Positions 34,618 to 44,443 of a DNA stretch of 64,000 nt are shown here, piece after piece. Every line of letters starts with the position of its first letter. Positions within the stretch are counted from its first letter, which is position 1. The translations under genes and the position numbers were made by a program. The DNA lies in assembly GCA_936450465.1 (NCBI GenBank), contig OW388305.1, positions 41,740,687 to 41,804,686 on the forward strand, read 5' to 3'. The stretch comes from Gibbula magus (Eukaryota > Mollusca > Gastropoda > Trochida > Trochidae). The notes under the pieces are model-generated. The model did no database searches. It saw only the letters and a program-made list of their open reading frames with translations, and was not told the DNA's origin.

Positions 34618-35530
34618 AACGATTGCAGGTGGTACATTTATGGGTGAATAGGCAGTTCTGTCTGTGGCATCCCTTGGTGTTAAAATCCCAGCAGGGTAAA
34701 TCTCGCTGTTGATTTGGGCGCGAAGCTTGCTTGAAACTTGAAAAGCCCTGTGTAGCGCTATTTGCCGAGGTTGATTTTAGTTGGTTTGGCAACATGAGCT
34801 GCAACCACAGGTGACTGTCAATCCCGCCCCATGACCTTGTCGGGTACCTCTCCATCCGACGTCTAAACTGTATGTCATATTGTGACCATGCATTGCCCCC
34901 AAATCGAGCTGCTGCCCCCCTTATTGTCTCTGCATATGTGAGCATGTCTTGCACTTTTGTTGGGTGGGATTCCAAATAAACACTCATATAGGTGTGGAAG
35001 GAGGAGGTCCATTGGCCGATGCTGAGTGGTTTTGTATCCTGTGTGTTTGGCTTGAATACTACCTGGCCTGTAGCATCTAGTTCCATTGAGAATTTCACAT
35101 TTTCTGTGAACTGTTCACCTTCAATGGGGAGGAGGGACCTAAATTCCACAAATTCTCCTTTCTGTATCTTGTCTCTTAAAGTTGTCTTGACCGAATCACC
35201 CAGTTTCTCCGTTTGTGATTGTGTGTTATGCATTGGCGATTGTTGATTGGATAGGTTTTGTAGGAAAATTGGGTCTTGAATCTGTGGAGCGATGTTTTGA
35301 TTAAGGAAAGCATTGGAATTAATATCAATTGGAGCCGCACAGTCAATGATTGGGAAAGAATTAAAATTATTACCTGAAGCTATTGGGGGAGGCGGTGTCG
35401 AGTTGACGGGTTCCGCGACCCTACCCCCCGTTGTCGATGTCTCCCCCCCACGCGGTTGGGCGATCCGTGCCGACTTGGCCTGTCTGTTAATCAGCTTATG
35501 GTTGATGGCAGCCGATCGCTTGGGTGGCAT
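34502..35530 (-). CDS. Gag-like nucleic-acid-binding protein of the Ngaro element
   Basis: 342 residues from an ATG at 35,530 (MPPKRSAAIN). A basic N-terminus is followed by a Pro-rich linker (PPPP near 46-49). A central domain at about 165-250 has QWTSSFHTYM and a WSQYDIQFRRRM segment as in DIRS-order Gag-like ORF1 proteins. At the C-terminus lie a CCCH finger (Cys280, Cys288, Cys293, His297) and a retroviral-type knuckle (Cys299-x2-Cys302-x4-His307-x4-Cys312). It probably packages the RNA template. It overlaps the RT ORF by 116 nt. Confidence 0.85.
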   Translation of the reverse strand: MPPKRSAAINHKLINRQAKSARIAQPRGGETSTTGGRVAEPVNSTPPPPIASGNNFNSFPIIDCAAPIDINSNAFLNQNIAPQIQDPIFLQNLSNQQSPMHNTQSQTEKLGDSVKTTLRDKIQKGEFVEFRSLLPIEGEQFTENVKFSMELDATGQVVFKPNTQDTKPLSIGQWTSSFHTYMSVYLESHPTKVQDMLTYAETIRGAAARFGGNAWSQYDIQFRRRMERYPTRSWGGIDSHLWLQLMLPNQLKSTSANSATQGFSSFKQASRPNQQRDLPCWDFNTKGCHRQNCLFTHKCTTCNRFGHSSITCFQAKGGKPAPTTNQVDARQARRGHYGNNTN

Positions 35531-35616
35531 GATGATAAAGACGAGACGAAAGCAGAAGAAAGAACCTACTGAAGGGGAAGAGAAAGCTAGCGAGGGAAAG
35601 CGAGAGGAAAGTTAGC

Positions 35617-35832
35617 AAAGAGATAGAGAAAACACGTGTGTATGATGGAGAGACAGCACAGAGAAAGGAAGTGACGTGTGGGAAGTGACGTATAGGAAGT
35701 AAGTTGTGTTTGAAAGCGAGGCTGTAGCGGAAGTTGTGTTATTTGTTTACATTGCGGGAGTGTGTGATGGGTATAACGTGTGTTTTGTGACAGCTCCCCA
35801 TAACATAAATTTAGCGAATATCGCTAAATGTA
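35617..35832 (-). repeat. Ngaro split direct repeat A1 (outer 5' end)
   Basis: 216 bp identical by eye to A2. It should contain the element promoter, reading leftward into the Gag ORF 87 nt further on. The outer end holds the TTTAGCGA-ATA-TCGCTAAA palindrome at 35,810-35,828. Confidence 0.9.
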
Positions 35833-36179
35833 AATAGCTATGGGCTGAATGAAGGATCTGGTTCCATTGCAGTGGTATACACTCAAGCTATTCTGTCTAT
35901 GCAGCAAAATCAAGCAATATTCAGAACACATAGGAGAGTCCGTCTGCATCTTCCAATTATTGACAGTCTAGCGATGGATCAGAACTGTTAGCTGTAAGTT
36001 GAGTGGAGGGCAGGATATCAAGCTAGCGGTCTCGGGCACATAGAGCTGGACTGAAAGATTTGTCAGTACAGTCAGTCCATCAGTCAGTCAGTCGGGAGGA
36101 GAGCTGGCTTGTGGGAGGAAGTCGATTGTGGGGAGGTCTGTGTGATATTGGGTCCCTCAGGCCGTGAGTAGTCTGTGGT
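35833..36179. other. Unique DNA upstream of the Kv-beta gene
   Basis: No ORF. A short CAGTCAGTC run lies near 36,068-36,093. Possible distal promoter sequence. Confidence 0.4.
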
Positions 36180-36420
36180 CAGAGGATAGTGGACGAGAGA
36201 AGGATAGTGGACGAGAGAAGGATAGTGGACGAGAGAAGGATAGTGGAGAGAGGATAGTGGAGAGAGAATAGTGTATATTTGATAGTGGAGAGAGAATAGT
36301 GTATATTTGATAGTGGAGAGAGAATAGTTTATATTGGATAATAGAGAGAGGATCGTTTATATTGGAAAATGGGGGAGAGAAGAATAATGTATATTGGATA
36401 GTGGAGAGAGGATAGTTTAA
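36180..36420. repeat. Purine-rich tandem repeat (GATAGTGGACGAGAGAAG and shorter units)
   Basis: Units of about 18 bp (GGATAGTGGACGAGAGAA) pass into longer units with GATAGTGGAGAGAGAATAGT and TATATTGGATA. The strand is strongly purine-rich. Confidence 0.85.
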
Positions 36421-37262
36421 ATTGAATTGTGCTTGACGGAGAGATAGACATTTTGTAAGTTCCTTGGAAATTGGGAAAGATTGTGAGAATACAAGCAGAA
36501 AAGGAATTTGATATCATTCATGAGAAAGGACCCAATTCCATGTGAAGGACTTGAATGCAGTGGACAACAGATTGTATGAAGCTGCCTCATGGTTATATGT
36601 GAGTCAATATCTTCTGTATCCTAAGTGCTAAGAGGTGATACATTCAGACTGTGGAACTACAGTTGTCACACAAGTTATAAGCTATTTCTGCAGAGACATC
36701 TTTGAATCCAGGCAGTCATAGAGTACAAATTAACACTTTTGACAGCTTGTTTTATGTAGCATATTCAGCAACTTACACACAGTTTGCAAATTGTCTGTGA
36801 AGAGTAATTCTAAAGTGTACTCAATAGTTCAGGAATCATTTGGACTGTTTATTCGTCAGGCAAATCTATATTCCAAAGTATCTGTGTGTTGCTGACATCA
36901 GTTTCAATGTTGCCCAAACACTCTCTACCGACAACATTTTCCGTATCCAAAACCGAAAGGGGATCGGCAGTGACTTCAGCACCGTTCGCATTCATTCAAC
37001 CTCGGCACTATTGACAGTTTAGTCATCAAGTTTTTGACTGTATACTCAAGGTCTGTGTGTTCCATCGGTGTTCCATCATATTCTCCTTCGTGTTCTCCAC
37101 ATGTTCTCCTTCGTGTTCTCTATAGTCGAGAAGGTATGACAAGAGCTCCAGTGACCCAGTTTTGTGGCACTGGTCGTCCCTAGAAGCTCACTGCCTCGTG
37201 TATTTTGAGCGGAACTATCGCTGGCAAAGCTCCTGCTGTCTATTCTTACAACTGGCAGTTGC
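36421..37262. other. Upstream region of the Kv-beta gene, no ORF of note
   Basis: Mixed-composition DNA leading to the putative promoter. No repeat family identified. It could contain upstream non-coding exons that cannot be recognised by eye. Confidence 0.45.
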
Positions 37263-37272
37263 TTTATATACA
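37263..37272 (+). promoter_or_regulatory. KCNAB: Possible TATA box of the Kv-beta gene
   Basis: CTTTATATACACCC centred on 37,265-37,270, about 465 bp before the start codon. A start site about 30 bp downstream (near 37,295-37,305) would give a ~430-nt 5' UTR. Inference from position and sequence only. Confidence 0.4.
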
Positions 37273-37299
37273 CCCAGGAGTAAGCACGGACTTGTCGGG

Positions 37300-37732
37300 A
37301 ATCGCTTCACACCTCCACGTTAGTGTTACTACTCGCAACCGTTAACAGCGTCCTCTCGTAACCAGTGATTTTTAACTGTAATCATCAGAACCTGTTAATG
37401 AGCTATTTTTAACTGTTGCAATCAACAGTAGATTGTTGCTGACACTCTTTTATCAGTGACGAGAACAGCTCATACCTTTGCTTGGCTGTGATAGCGGATT
37501 TGCTCGTCAGTGCCTAGGGATTTCACTTTTCTTGGATATTTGTGAAGAGTTTCAGCGACTGTTCAACTACAACAGTAGTTAATGAAAATAACTTGTGTGG
37601 ATAATCCACTGTCTATAGGTCTGGCTGTCTGAAGATTGTGTTATACTTATTTCTTGGATATTGGTGAAGATGTTTGGACAACTGTGAAATAATTTCAGAT
37701 TTCTGTTAATCATCAATCAACTACATATCACA
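37300..37732 (+). promoter_or_regulatory. KCNAB: Putative 5' UTR of Kv-beta with three short upstream ORFs
   Basis: Upstream ATGs at 37,398 (4 codons), 37,582 (16 codons) and 37,670 (5 codons) each end before the main start, and could damp translation. A direct repeat (TTTCTTGGATATTTGTGAAGA and a near copy) lies at about 37,528 and 37,650. The UTR's left edge is inferred. Confidence 0.4.
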
Positions 37733-37752
37733 ATGGCTCGTCCTCATTACAG
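37733..37752 (+). CDS. KCNAB: Voltage-gated K+ channel beta subunit (Kv-beta), first coding exon
   Basis: ATGGCTCGTCCTCATTACAG followed by donor GTAGGT. It encodes MARPHY plus two bases of an Arg codon. The start context is ACAATGG with G at +4. Splicing to 61,143 completes AGG (Arg) and gives the YRNLGKSGLRVS block that opens the aldo-keto reductase core of Kv-beta proteins. These cytoplasmic NADPH-binding tetramers dock under Shaker-type channels and modulate gating and trafficking. The NADPH-binding and catalytic residues lie in later exons outside the window. Short alternative first exons are typical of this family, so this may be only one of several starts. Confidence 0.8.
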
Positions 37753-38243
37753 GTAGGTTGTCACACCTTGTAGTTTTTTCTTCAATTCTTACGTAAAATA
37801 TACTTTTCATTCCGATTTTTTTTTTCTTTACCAGGGAATTGATAACTTGCATGATTGGTTACATATGTAATGTTTTACATGATACATAGAAACATCGATC
37901 ATTATCCAAATGTGTCACATATATGAAAGGAAAGTAGTTTTAATTTTTCTAATAAGAAGTAAAAACAAAGGTTAATGCAAAAAATTGAAAAGTGAGTACT
38001 GGAGTGAAAGCAAGGGTTAATAAACAATTTACAATTCTCAAGGTATATGTTACATTTTAAGTAATGACAGTTTTTTTATCTGATTTATTTAATAAGTCAT
38101 GTAATGACAATGTCTACTGGATAAAGTATGTGCATCTGTGCACATTTGATTTATACGTGACACTATGTGTCATGTGGGTAATAAGAATAAAGTGCTTCTT
38201 CTAACAGACATTTAAAATATGCTTAATGTATCAGGATTTAACA

Positions 38244-38414
38244 GTCCCCATTACTGGCTTATTTAAACCTTGCTGCATTTTATATCCTTTTTCTGTACAA
38301 GCTTATCAGCATGCAATATGAAGTACAAAATGTTTCGCTAGAACAGAAAAGTTAATGAAAAGCAACAAAGCTTGAATTAGCCAGTGACGGAGACTGGCAT
38401 GAGTTATGAATTGT
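38244..38414. repeat. Foldback element, family F, first copy
   Basis: The left arm (CCCCATTACTGGCTTATTTAA) and right arm (TTGAATTAGCCAGTGACGG) are inverted. The same pair is better preserved at 53,345-53,545. Confidence 0.6.
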
Positions 38415-38486
38415 CAGGAAGGTTGAATTGTTTCACTAGTGTCAGACAGATTTACCTCATGAATGTGAATCATATCAAGTGAATCT

Positions 38487-38834
38487 TTAAAGGGGCAGTA
38501 GCACGTTTTTTCACTCAAATAAGTCAATGAAATGTATTTGAAAAATAACGTCACCGACATTATACCACCCTTCCCTCCAAGTTAAAAATGAGTGATTCGG
38601 TAAAGTCATTGGAATCGTTTTTGTAATTCTAAATAATAAAATGTGTTCACATTAAAATGGCCGCCATGCAATTTTTGCTTTATACGCAACATCATTATTA
38701 CCACTACGAATAATTGGTTTGTGTAATAAGATGTTTTACCCTCTAAAATAGATATAAATGACATAAACTATCATTTTATAAATGGGAAATTTGAAAAAAT
38801 AATTTTTAAAAACATGCTATAACTGCCCCTTTGA
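38487..38834 (-). mobile_element. MITE family A, reverse copy, one of a duplicated pair
   Basis: TTAA-AGGGGCAGTAGCACG at the left; the right end is slightly decayed (AACTGCCCCTTTGA). The ~45 bp before it (CAGATTTACCTCATGAATGTG onward) also precede the copy at 42,041. Confidence 0.88.
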
Positions 38835-39169
38835 GAAACCATGAATGATGAACACAAACACAAAACCATGAGACGTAATGAATGTTTTCACATTTAAACT
38901 TGAAATGAGGATTATTCTTTAAAATTGTGAAATCAAATATTTCTCAGGGCTTTGGATTTCAGAGCACTTTCAATATAAGAATTTTTGGAGAGATTTATTG
39001 TGGACAGGAAAAGCTTAATTGATAGCAATGGATGTAGGGAGAAAGTTTTTGCAATGACTGTTACATACAGACACTATGTGGAAAGATTTCAGAGGTTTGA
39101 TGTGAAGAGAACATCATTTCTGATGTTTCTAGTTGCATGAACTAAAGTTTGCTGTGTTAAGAAAAGATC
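38835..39169. other. Intronic DNA, nothing recognised
   Basis: No repeat family or exon supported. Confidence 0.5.
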
Positions 39170-40610
39170 TATGGGAAAAGTAACAGGCGAAGTCTGGCAT
39201 CATGGTTGAAAAATGATGAGTTATGTATAAAATGCTTCAAAGTGAAAATAAATTATTTCTTATGTTCTAAGTGTAAAGAAAGAGATGGGTTACAGGAAAG
39301 ACATATAAAGTGGAAAGACTTTCTCATCTCCTGGCTCAATGATGAAAAATTATGAGTAATTTATAAAATATTTCAAAAAGTTCTAAGTGTAAAAAAGTGA
39401 TATAGGAAATAGACTTTCTCATGTCGACAGGAAAAGTCTGACAATATTGATGAAAATATTAGTTATGTATAAGATGTTCCATAAAGAAAATCAAGTTCTA
39501 AGTGTAAAAAAGTGATATAGGAAATAGATATAGGGGAAAGACTGTCTCATGGCAACTCCGACATCATTGATGAAAAAAGACGAGTTTATATTAACTGTGT
39601 TTAATAAAGAAAATAAGGTTCTAAGTGTAAAGTAGAAGAAGACTTTCTCATGTCGACAGAAAAAGCTTGGCGCCGTTGATGAAAATTTATGAGTTTTTTT
39701 TATAAAATATCTTTCAAAAAGAAAATTTAAGTGTAATAGTTGTGTAGGTTATATGAAAGAGATATAGGGCAAAGACTTGCTCATATCGACAGGGAAAGTC
39801 TGACATCATTGATGAAAAAGTTGAGGTTATATAAACTGTGTTTAAAAAAGAAAATCAAATTCTAAGTGTAAGAAGTGATAAAGGAAACAGAAATAGGTGA
39901 AAGACTTTCTTATATCGACAGGGAAAGTCTGACGTCATTGATGAAAAATTTTGTTATTTATGAAATGTGTTTCATAAATAAAGCTGTAAGTGTAAAGGAA
40001 AAAAAATAGGTTACAGGAAAGAGATACAGGGAAAGACTTTCCCTTGTCGACAGGAAAAGCCTGATGTCATTGATGAAAAATTTAGATAGTTATAAAATGT
40101 GTTTCAAGAAGAAAATAAAGTTCTAAGTGTGAAGAAGTGATAGAGGAACAAGATATAGGGGAAAGACTTTCTCATGTCAACAAGAAAAGCCTGACATCAT
40201 TGATAAAAACAAAGAAGAGTTAATATAAACTGTGCTTATAAAATAAAATAAGGTTCTAAGTGTAAAAAGTTATATAGGAACGTGATATAGGAAAGAGACA
40301 GTGGGAAAACTTTCTCAAAGAAAAGCCTGACGTCATTGATGAAAAATTTAGTTATTTATGAAATGAGTCTCATAAATAAAGTTCTAAGTGTAAAGGAAAA
40401 GAAATAGGTTATAGGAAAGAGCTACAGGGGAAAGACTTTCCCTTGTCGACAGGAAAAGCCTGACGTCATTGATGAAATTTTTTGTTATTTATGATATGAG
40501 TTTCATAAATAAAGTTCTAAGTGTAAAGAAAAAGAAATAGGTTATAGGAAAGAGATACAGGGGAAAGACTTTCCCATGTCGACAGGAAAACCAGATATCA
40601 GTACTGATAT
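39170..40610. repeat. Tandem array of ~115-135-bp units, about 11-12 copies
   Basis: GTTCTAAGTGTAAAG recurs at about 39,262, 39,382, 39,494, 39,617, 39,858, 40,110, 40,252, 40,382 and 40,516, with weaker copies between. Each unit also has GGGAAAGACTTTC, TGTCGACAGGAAAAG and GACGTCATTGATGAAAAA. Copies are diverged by small indels, so the array is old. Confidence 0.9.
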
Positions 40611-40794
40611 AGCGAACAGATATGGGTGGGAATTTGGCAAGTTATCAGGTGATTAGTGACTCCACAGCCAAGTCTGTTTGTACTTATAGACACTCGAGAT
40701 GCAAGTCAATCTGTATGTAGGCTCTTCATATGTGAAAGTCATTTACTTAAAATTATTGTTATGAATTTCCAATTTGGATAATAATAATAGTATG
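40611..40794. other. Short intronic spacer
   Basis: No feature seen. Confidence 0.5.
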
Positions 40795-41157
40795 TTAAAG
40801 GGGCAGTAGCACGTTTTTTTGCAAAATTTAATTTTTCAAATTTCCCATTTATAATGATAGTTTACGTCATTTAAATTAACTTTAGAGGGTAACACATCTC
40901 ATTACACAAACCAATTATCTGTAGTGGTAAAAACTATGTTGTGTATAAAGCAAAAATTGCATGGCGGCCATTTTATTGTGAACACAATTTATTATTTTGT
41001 ATTACAAAAGCGATTCCCATGGCTTTACCGAAACATGTACACTCATTTTAAACTTTATTTTCCGAAGAGAGAAGGATGTTTTACTATTGGTGAAATTACT
41101 TTTCAAATACATTTCATCAACTTATTTGAGCAAAAAAACGTGCTACTGCCCCTTTAA
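40795..41157 (+). mobile_element. MITE family A, complete copy (363 bp)
   Basis: Both TTAA-flanked termini intact. Immediately followed by a LINE fragment. Confidence 0.92.
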
Positions 41158-41159
41158 TA

Positions 41160-41572
41160 ATAGTATTGAAACATTTACACTGGCTGCCTGTAAACTGCCG
41201 CATCAAGTACAAGCTACTATGCATCGTCTACAACTGTCTCAGTGGCTCAGCACCGAAATACCTTGCCGACCTTCTTCAGGCATATACACCATCAAGAAGC
41301 CTACGCTCAAATTCACAACATCTACTGGTCGTACCCAATGTCAAATCAGTGAACTATGGCCATCGATCGTTCTCATTCTCTGCTGCAAAAGAATGGAACA
41401 GTCTTCCAATTGATCTGAAAACTTCACCCTCACTATCCGTCTTCAAATCTAGACTAAAAACTCATCTTTTCAAATCCATCTTCTCGAAATGAACGTTGTG
41501 CGCATCGAGCATGCATTGCGCATGGAGTTAATGCGCGATACAAGTGGACTATTATTATTATTATTATTAAAT
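41160..41572 (+). mobile_element. LINE 3' fragment (CR1/L2-like), 5'-truncated
   Basis: About 110 codons encode the C-terminal tail of a non-LTR reverse transcriptase ORF: LHWLPVNCRIKYKL, SGSAPKYLADLL, SRSLRSN, GHRSFSFSAAKEWNSLP and FKSRLKTHLF, ending at the stop about 41,490. A short 3' UTR with GCGCGATACAAGTGG and an (ATT)n tail at 41,549-41,570 follows. These C-terminal motifs are typical of CR1/L2-type LINEs. The RT catalytic part is absent, so it is a dead-on-arrival insertion. Confidence 0.85.
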
Positions 41573-41890
41573 ATAATCAGAGAAATATTTTTGTACTTGC
41601 ACAACTCTAGACTTGCTAAGGTCGATTCACTGGGATTTGTTGTTTCAATCATCAGACTGAGTCTAGCTTTATGCAGCTCTCTTCGTACTAAGGTAGTCAT
41701 AAGTACCATTTGTTAACACTGGCTTATAATACACTTAGCACTAAGAGTGCTTCGAAAATCTAGGCTCTTAGTATCTTAGTATCAACACAGATCATCAATT
41801 AATAAGTCGATACGACTTAAATATTCTCACAGCGCAATTAAAGTTGGATACTGCAAGTCCAAATTACAAATTGTACTGTGAGAACAGACC
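41573..41890. other. Intronic DNA, nothing recognised
   Basis: Short chance ORFs only. Confidence 0.5.
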
Positions 41891-41997
41891 TTTAGAGGGG
41901 CAGTAGCACGTTTTTCCGCTGAAATAATTCGATGAAATGTATTTGAATAATAATGTCACCAATAGTAAAAAACCCTTCTCTCTTCAGAAAATCAAGT
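41891..41997 (-). mobile_element. MITE family A, truncated reverse copy
   Basis: AGAGGGGCAGTAGCACG terminus and the next ~90 bp; then abruptly replaced by the duplicated flank of the next copy. Confidence 0.75.
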
Positions 41998-42388
41998 CAT
42001 ACAGATTTACCTCATGAATCTGAATCACATCAAGTGAATCTTTGAAGGGGCAGAAGCACGTTTTTTCACTCAAATAAGTCGATGAAATGTATTTGAAAAA
42101 TAACGTCACCGACATTATACCGCCCTTCTCTCCAAGTTAAAAATGAGTGTACATGATTCGGTAAAGCCATGAGAATCGTTTTTGTCATTCAAAATAATAA
42201 AATTTGTTCACAATAAAATGGCCGCCATGCAATTTTTGCTTTATACGCAACACAGTTATTACCACTACGGATATAGGTTTGTGTAATAAGATGTTTAACC
42301 CTCTAAAGTAAATATAAATGACTATCATTATAAATCGGAAATTTGAAAAAAATTAATTTTGCAAAAAACGTGCTACTGCCCCTTTAAT
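41998..42388 (-). mobile_element. MITE family A plus ~43 bp of flank, duplicate of 38,445-38,834
   Basis: The flank CAGATTTACCTCATGAATCTG onward and the MITE beginning TTGAAGGGGCAGAAGCACG (42,041) match the 38,445-38,834 segment. The right end CGTGCTACTGCCCCTTTAA is intact. Confidence 0.8.
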
Positions 42389-42885
42389 GAGATCTAGATT
42401 GTAAGCAAGATCATTTTATTTTTTACACAGTACATGAGAACTAAAGACAATTTGAAATTCAATATTTACATGGATGAAATTAACAAATTCATAAATATTA
42501 ATATTATTATATTAATATATATTGTATATATATATATATTATTAAAGTATTAATTTCCAGGTCATCTGGTCATTGAATCACTTTTGTTTCCCCTTGATAA
42601 TTGGATAGAGACCTGTGTTTAAAATTAATAATTCAATTTGCAGAGTTGACATTGCTAAATAAGTGTTACTTTAAACTAAACAAGTACATTTAATACATAT
42701 TGTAAGAAGAAATACAAGGTTTCTAGTAACAAGTCCTCTATTGTGAAAAACCTAACGTTTCATATAGTTCACCTGATGAAGGAGTAAGCTTATACTTCGA
42801 AATTGTGTATGTTCATGGTAAAGAAGTTGTTGCCCAGAAAATCTTGTTTTCTTATACATTCCAACTCTTAATGACCTTCAAAGAC
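42389..42885. other. Intronic DNA with AT microsatellite
   Basis: ATTAATATATATTG and (TA)n runs at about 42,497-42,542. Otherwise nothing. Confidence 0.55.
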
Positions 42886-43249
42886 TTAAAGGCGCTGTAG
42901 CACGTTTTTTTTCAAATTTTATTTTTTCAAATTTGCCATTTATAATGATAGTTTATGACATTTATATTTACTTTAGATGGTAAAACATCTTATTACACCA
43001 ACCAATTATCCGCAGTGGTGATAACGGTGTTGCGTATAAAGCAAAAATTGCATTGCGGCGATTTTATTGTGAACACATTTTATTATTTCGAATGACAAAA
43101 ATAATTTCCCATGGCTTTAAGGAACCATGTACACTCATTTTTAACTTGGTTTTCCTAAGAGAGAAGGTTGTTTTACTATTGGTGACATTATTTTTCAAAT
43201 ACATTTCATCAACTTATTTGACCGAAAAAACGTGCTACTGCCCCTTTAA
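42886..43249 (+). mobile_element. MITE family A body with a family B-like left terminus
   Basis: Left end TTAAAGGCGCTGTAGCACG as in family B; body and right end CGTGCTACTGCCCCTTTAA as in family A. The two inverted repeats therefore mismatch. Confidence 0.85.
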
Positions 43250-43605
43250 TAACATATCAGTGTCCCAAAACCATATAAATAACATTTATTTTTGTTCACT
43301 ATCTAAATGGCATGTATTTCTGTGAGCAGTGTTTATTTACCATTCGCCTGAACAAGGAGAATACATATATTCCAAAAGAACATATTTTCTTACAATGAAG
43401 GAGATTGCATGTACTCAATAGAAACCATGTTTTCTTATGATGTGATAGATATGAATATACCCTCCAAAGATTTAACCTCACTTCCTATAGTCAAAGAGTT
43501 TGCAAAACTATACATGATGAATGTTTAATCAGAGAAATGGAGATGAAATCAAATAATTCTGTAGACTTTATTGTGTCGTTAGATGTATTTTATCAAACAT
43601 TTTTT
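43250..43605. other. Intronic DNA, nothing recognised
   Basis: No repeat or exon supported. Confidence 0.5.
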
Positions 43606-43898
43606 GGGGGCGGGATAGCGCAGTGTTTGCTGCGTTTGGCCTCAGATCAAGAGGTCCAGGTTCGAATCCTACCAGGGGCACGACTTTGTTGTAGAGAAAT
43701 GTTCTACATACTGTAAGGTTTGGGTGGAATGCTCAGCGTAGTACCCTCATGGTTCGCTAGTTCCAGCCGATGCTCGCAGGTTTCACCGCAATACATAGCC
43801 ACATGGTGTTGCAGGCTTTCTACCTGCAATAATACTGGCAGCCATGATATAAGTGGAATAATCTTGAAAGTGCCGTTAAACCTCCAACTCACCTCACT
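43606..43898 (+). mobile_element. tRNA-derived SINE, near full length
   Basis: GGGGGCGGGATAGCGCAGTG head, GAGGTCCAGGTTCGAATCCT (B-box), body with GCCGATGCTCGCAGGTTTCACC and a CTCACCTCAC tail. Target duplication is not obvious. Confidence 0.88.
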
Positions 43899-44286
43899 AC
43901 AAAAATTTTTGTTTCTGAATTATATTGTTTAAACCATTCTGAATGGCCAATTTACAAAGGAAATTATTTCGGTTAGGCCAGTGGCTAAGTTCGATAACAG
44001 AGAATATTCTGATCCCGGAGGTGAAGAGTTAACATCTATTGCTTGTTGAACAATATACTGTAACAATAGTCATATTGTAACATATTGTCCTATTAATCAT
44101 CATTTCATAATGAAAATGATAATTTGTATATCTGATGACTCATGATAATACATTTTTAGTGATGTATGGTCTGTCTCAGAGGAAAATATTCCATAACCTA
44201 TATGCTAACTCATTTGCATTTATATAATCTATTCGTATCTGTCAAACTTTATATTAGGTTTCAACTGACAATCATGAATAAAGAGT
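43899..44286. other. Intronic DNA, nothing recognised
   Basis: No repeat or exon supported. Confidence 0.5.
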
Positions 44287-44443
44287 GGTGGATCCAGAAA
44301 TTTTCAAGGGGAGGGATTCACTTAATGAAAAGCAGGGTGTTTAGTTATTAAAAAGGGGTACCTTGGGGGTCCATTAAATTTACATGCCAAAATTTTCAAA
44401 AGGGGTCGAACCCCATAATCCCCACTTCCCCGGGATCTGCCAC
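44287..44443. mobile_element. Small hAT-like non-autonomous element
   Basis: AGTGGTGGATCCAGAAATTT at the left and CCCGGGATCTGCCACT at the right are imperfect inverted repeats of the AGTGGCGGATCCAG type common in hAT MITEs. Flanking AATAAA-like 8-mers may be a decayed target duplication. Confidence 0.6.

Larger units (their letters stand above)
29233..35832 (-). mobile_element. Ngaro-type (DIRS-order) tyrosine-recombinase retrotransposon, apparently intact
   Basis: Minus-strand order: A1 (35,832-35,617), Gag-like, RT-RNase H, tyrosine recombinase and SGNH hydrolase ORFs, then B1 (30,424-29,969), A2 (29,968-29,753), 64 bp, B2 (29,688-29,233). This split-direct-repeat plan with a tyrosine recombinase and no DDE integrase is the hallmark of Ngaro-like DIRS elements, which integrate through a circular intermediate without target duplication. 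By eye A1 and A2 (216 bp) are identical, as are B1 and B2 (456 bp). All four ORFs are unbroken, so the copy is young and may be competent. No methyltransferase domain was seen, unlike DIRS1-type elements. Confidence 0.93.

Noticed and set aside
29233..35832. LTR retrotransposon or retrovirus-like element
   Set aside because: No LTR pair, protease or DDE integrase; the tyrosine recombinase and split direct repeats place it with Ngaro/DIRS elements.
41166..41492. Host gene exon with GHRSFSFSAAKEWNSLP
   Set aside because: These are the C-terminal motifs of a CR1/L2-like LINE ORF, followed by an (ATT)n tail.
43606..43690. Possible functional tRNA gene
   Set aside because: A-box and B-box are present, but the sequence continues into a SINE body with a CTCACC tail and recurs in other copies; no proper cloverleaf was established.
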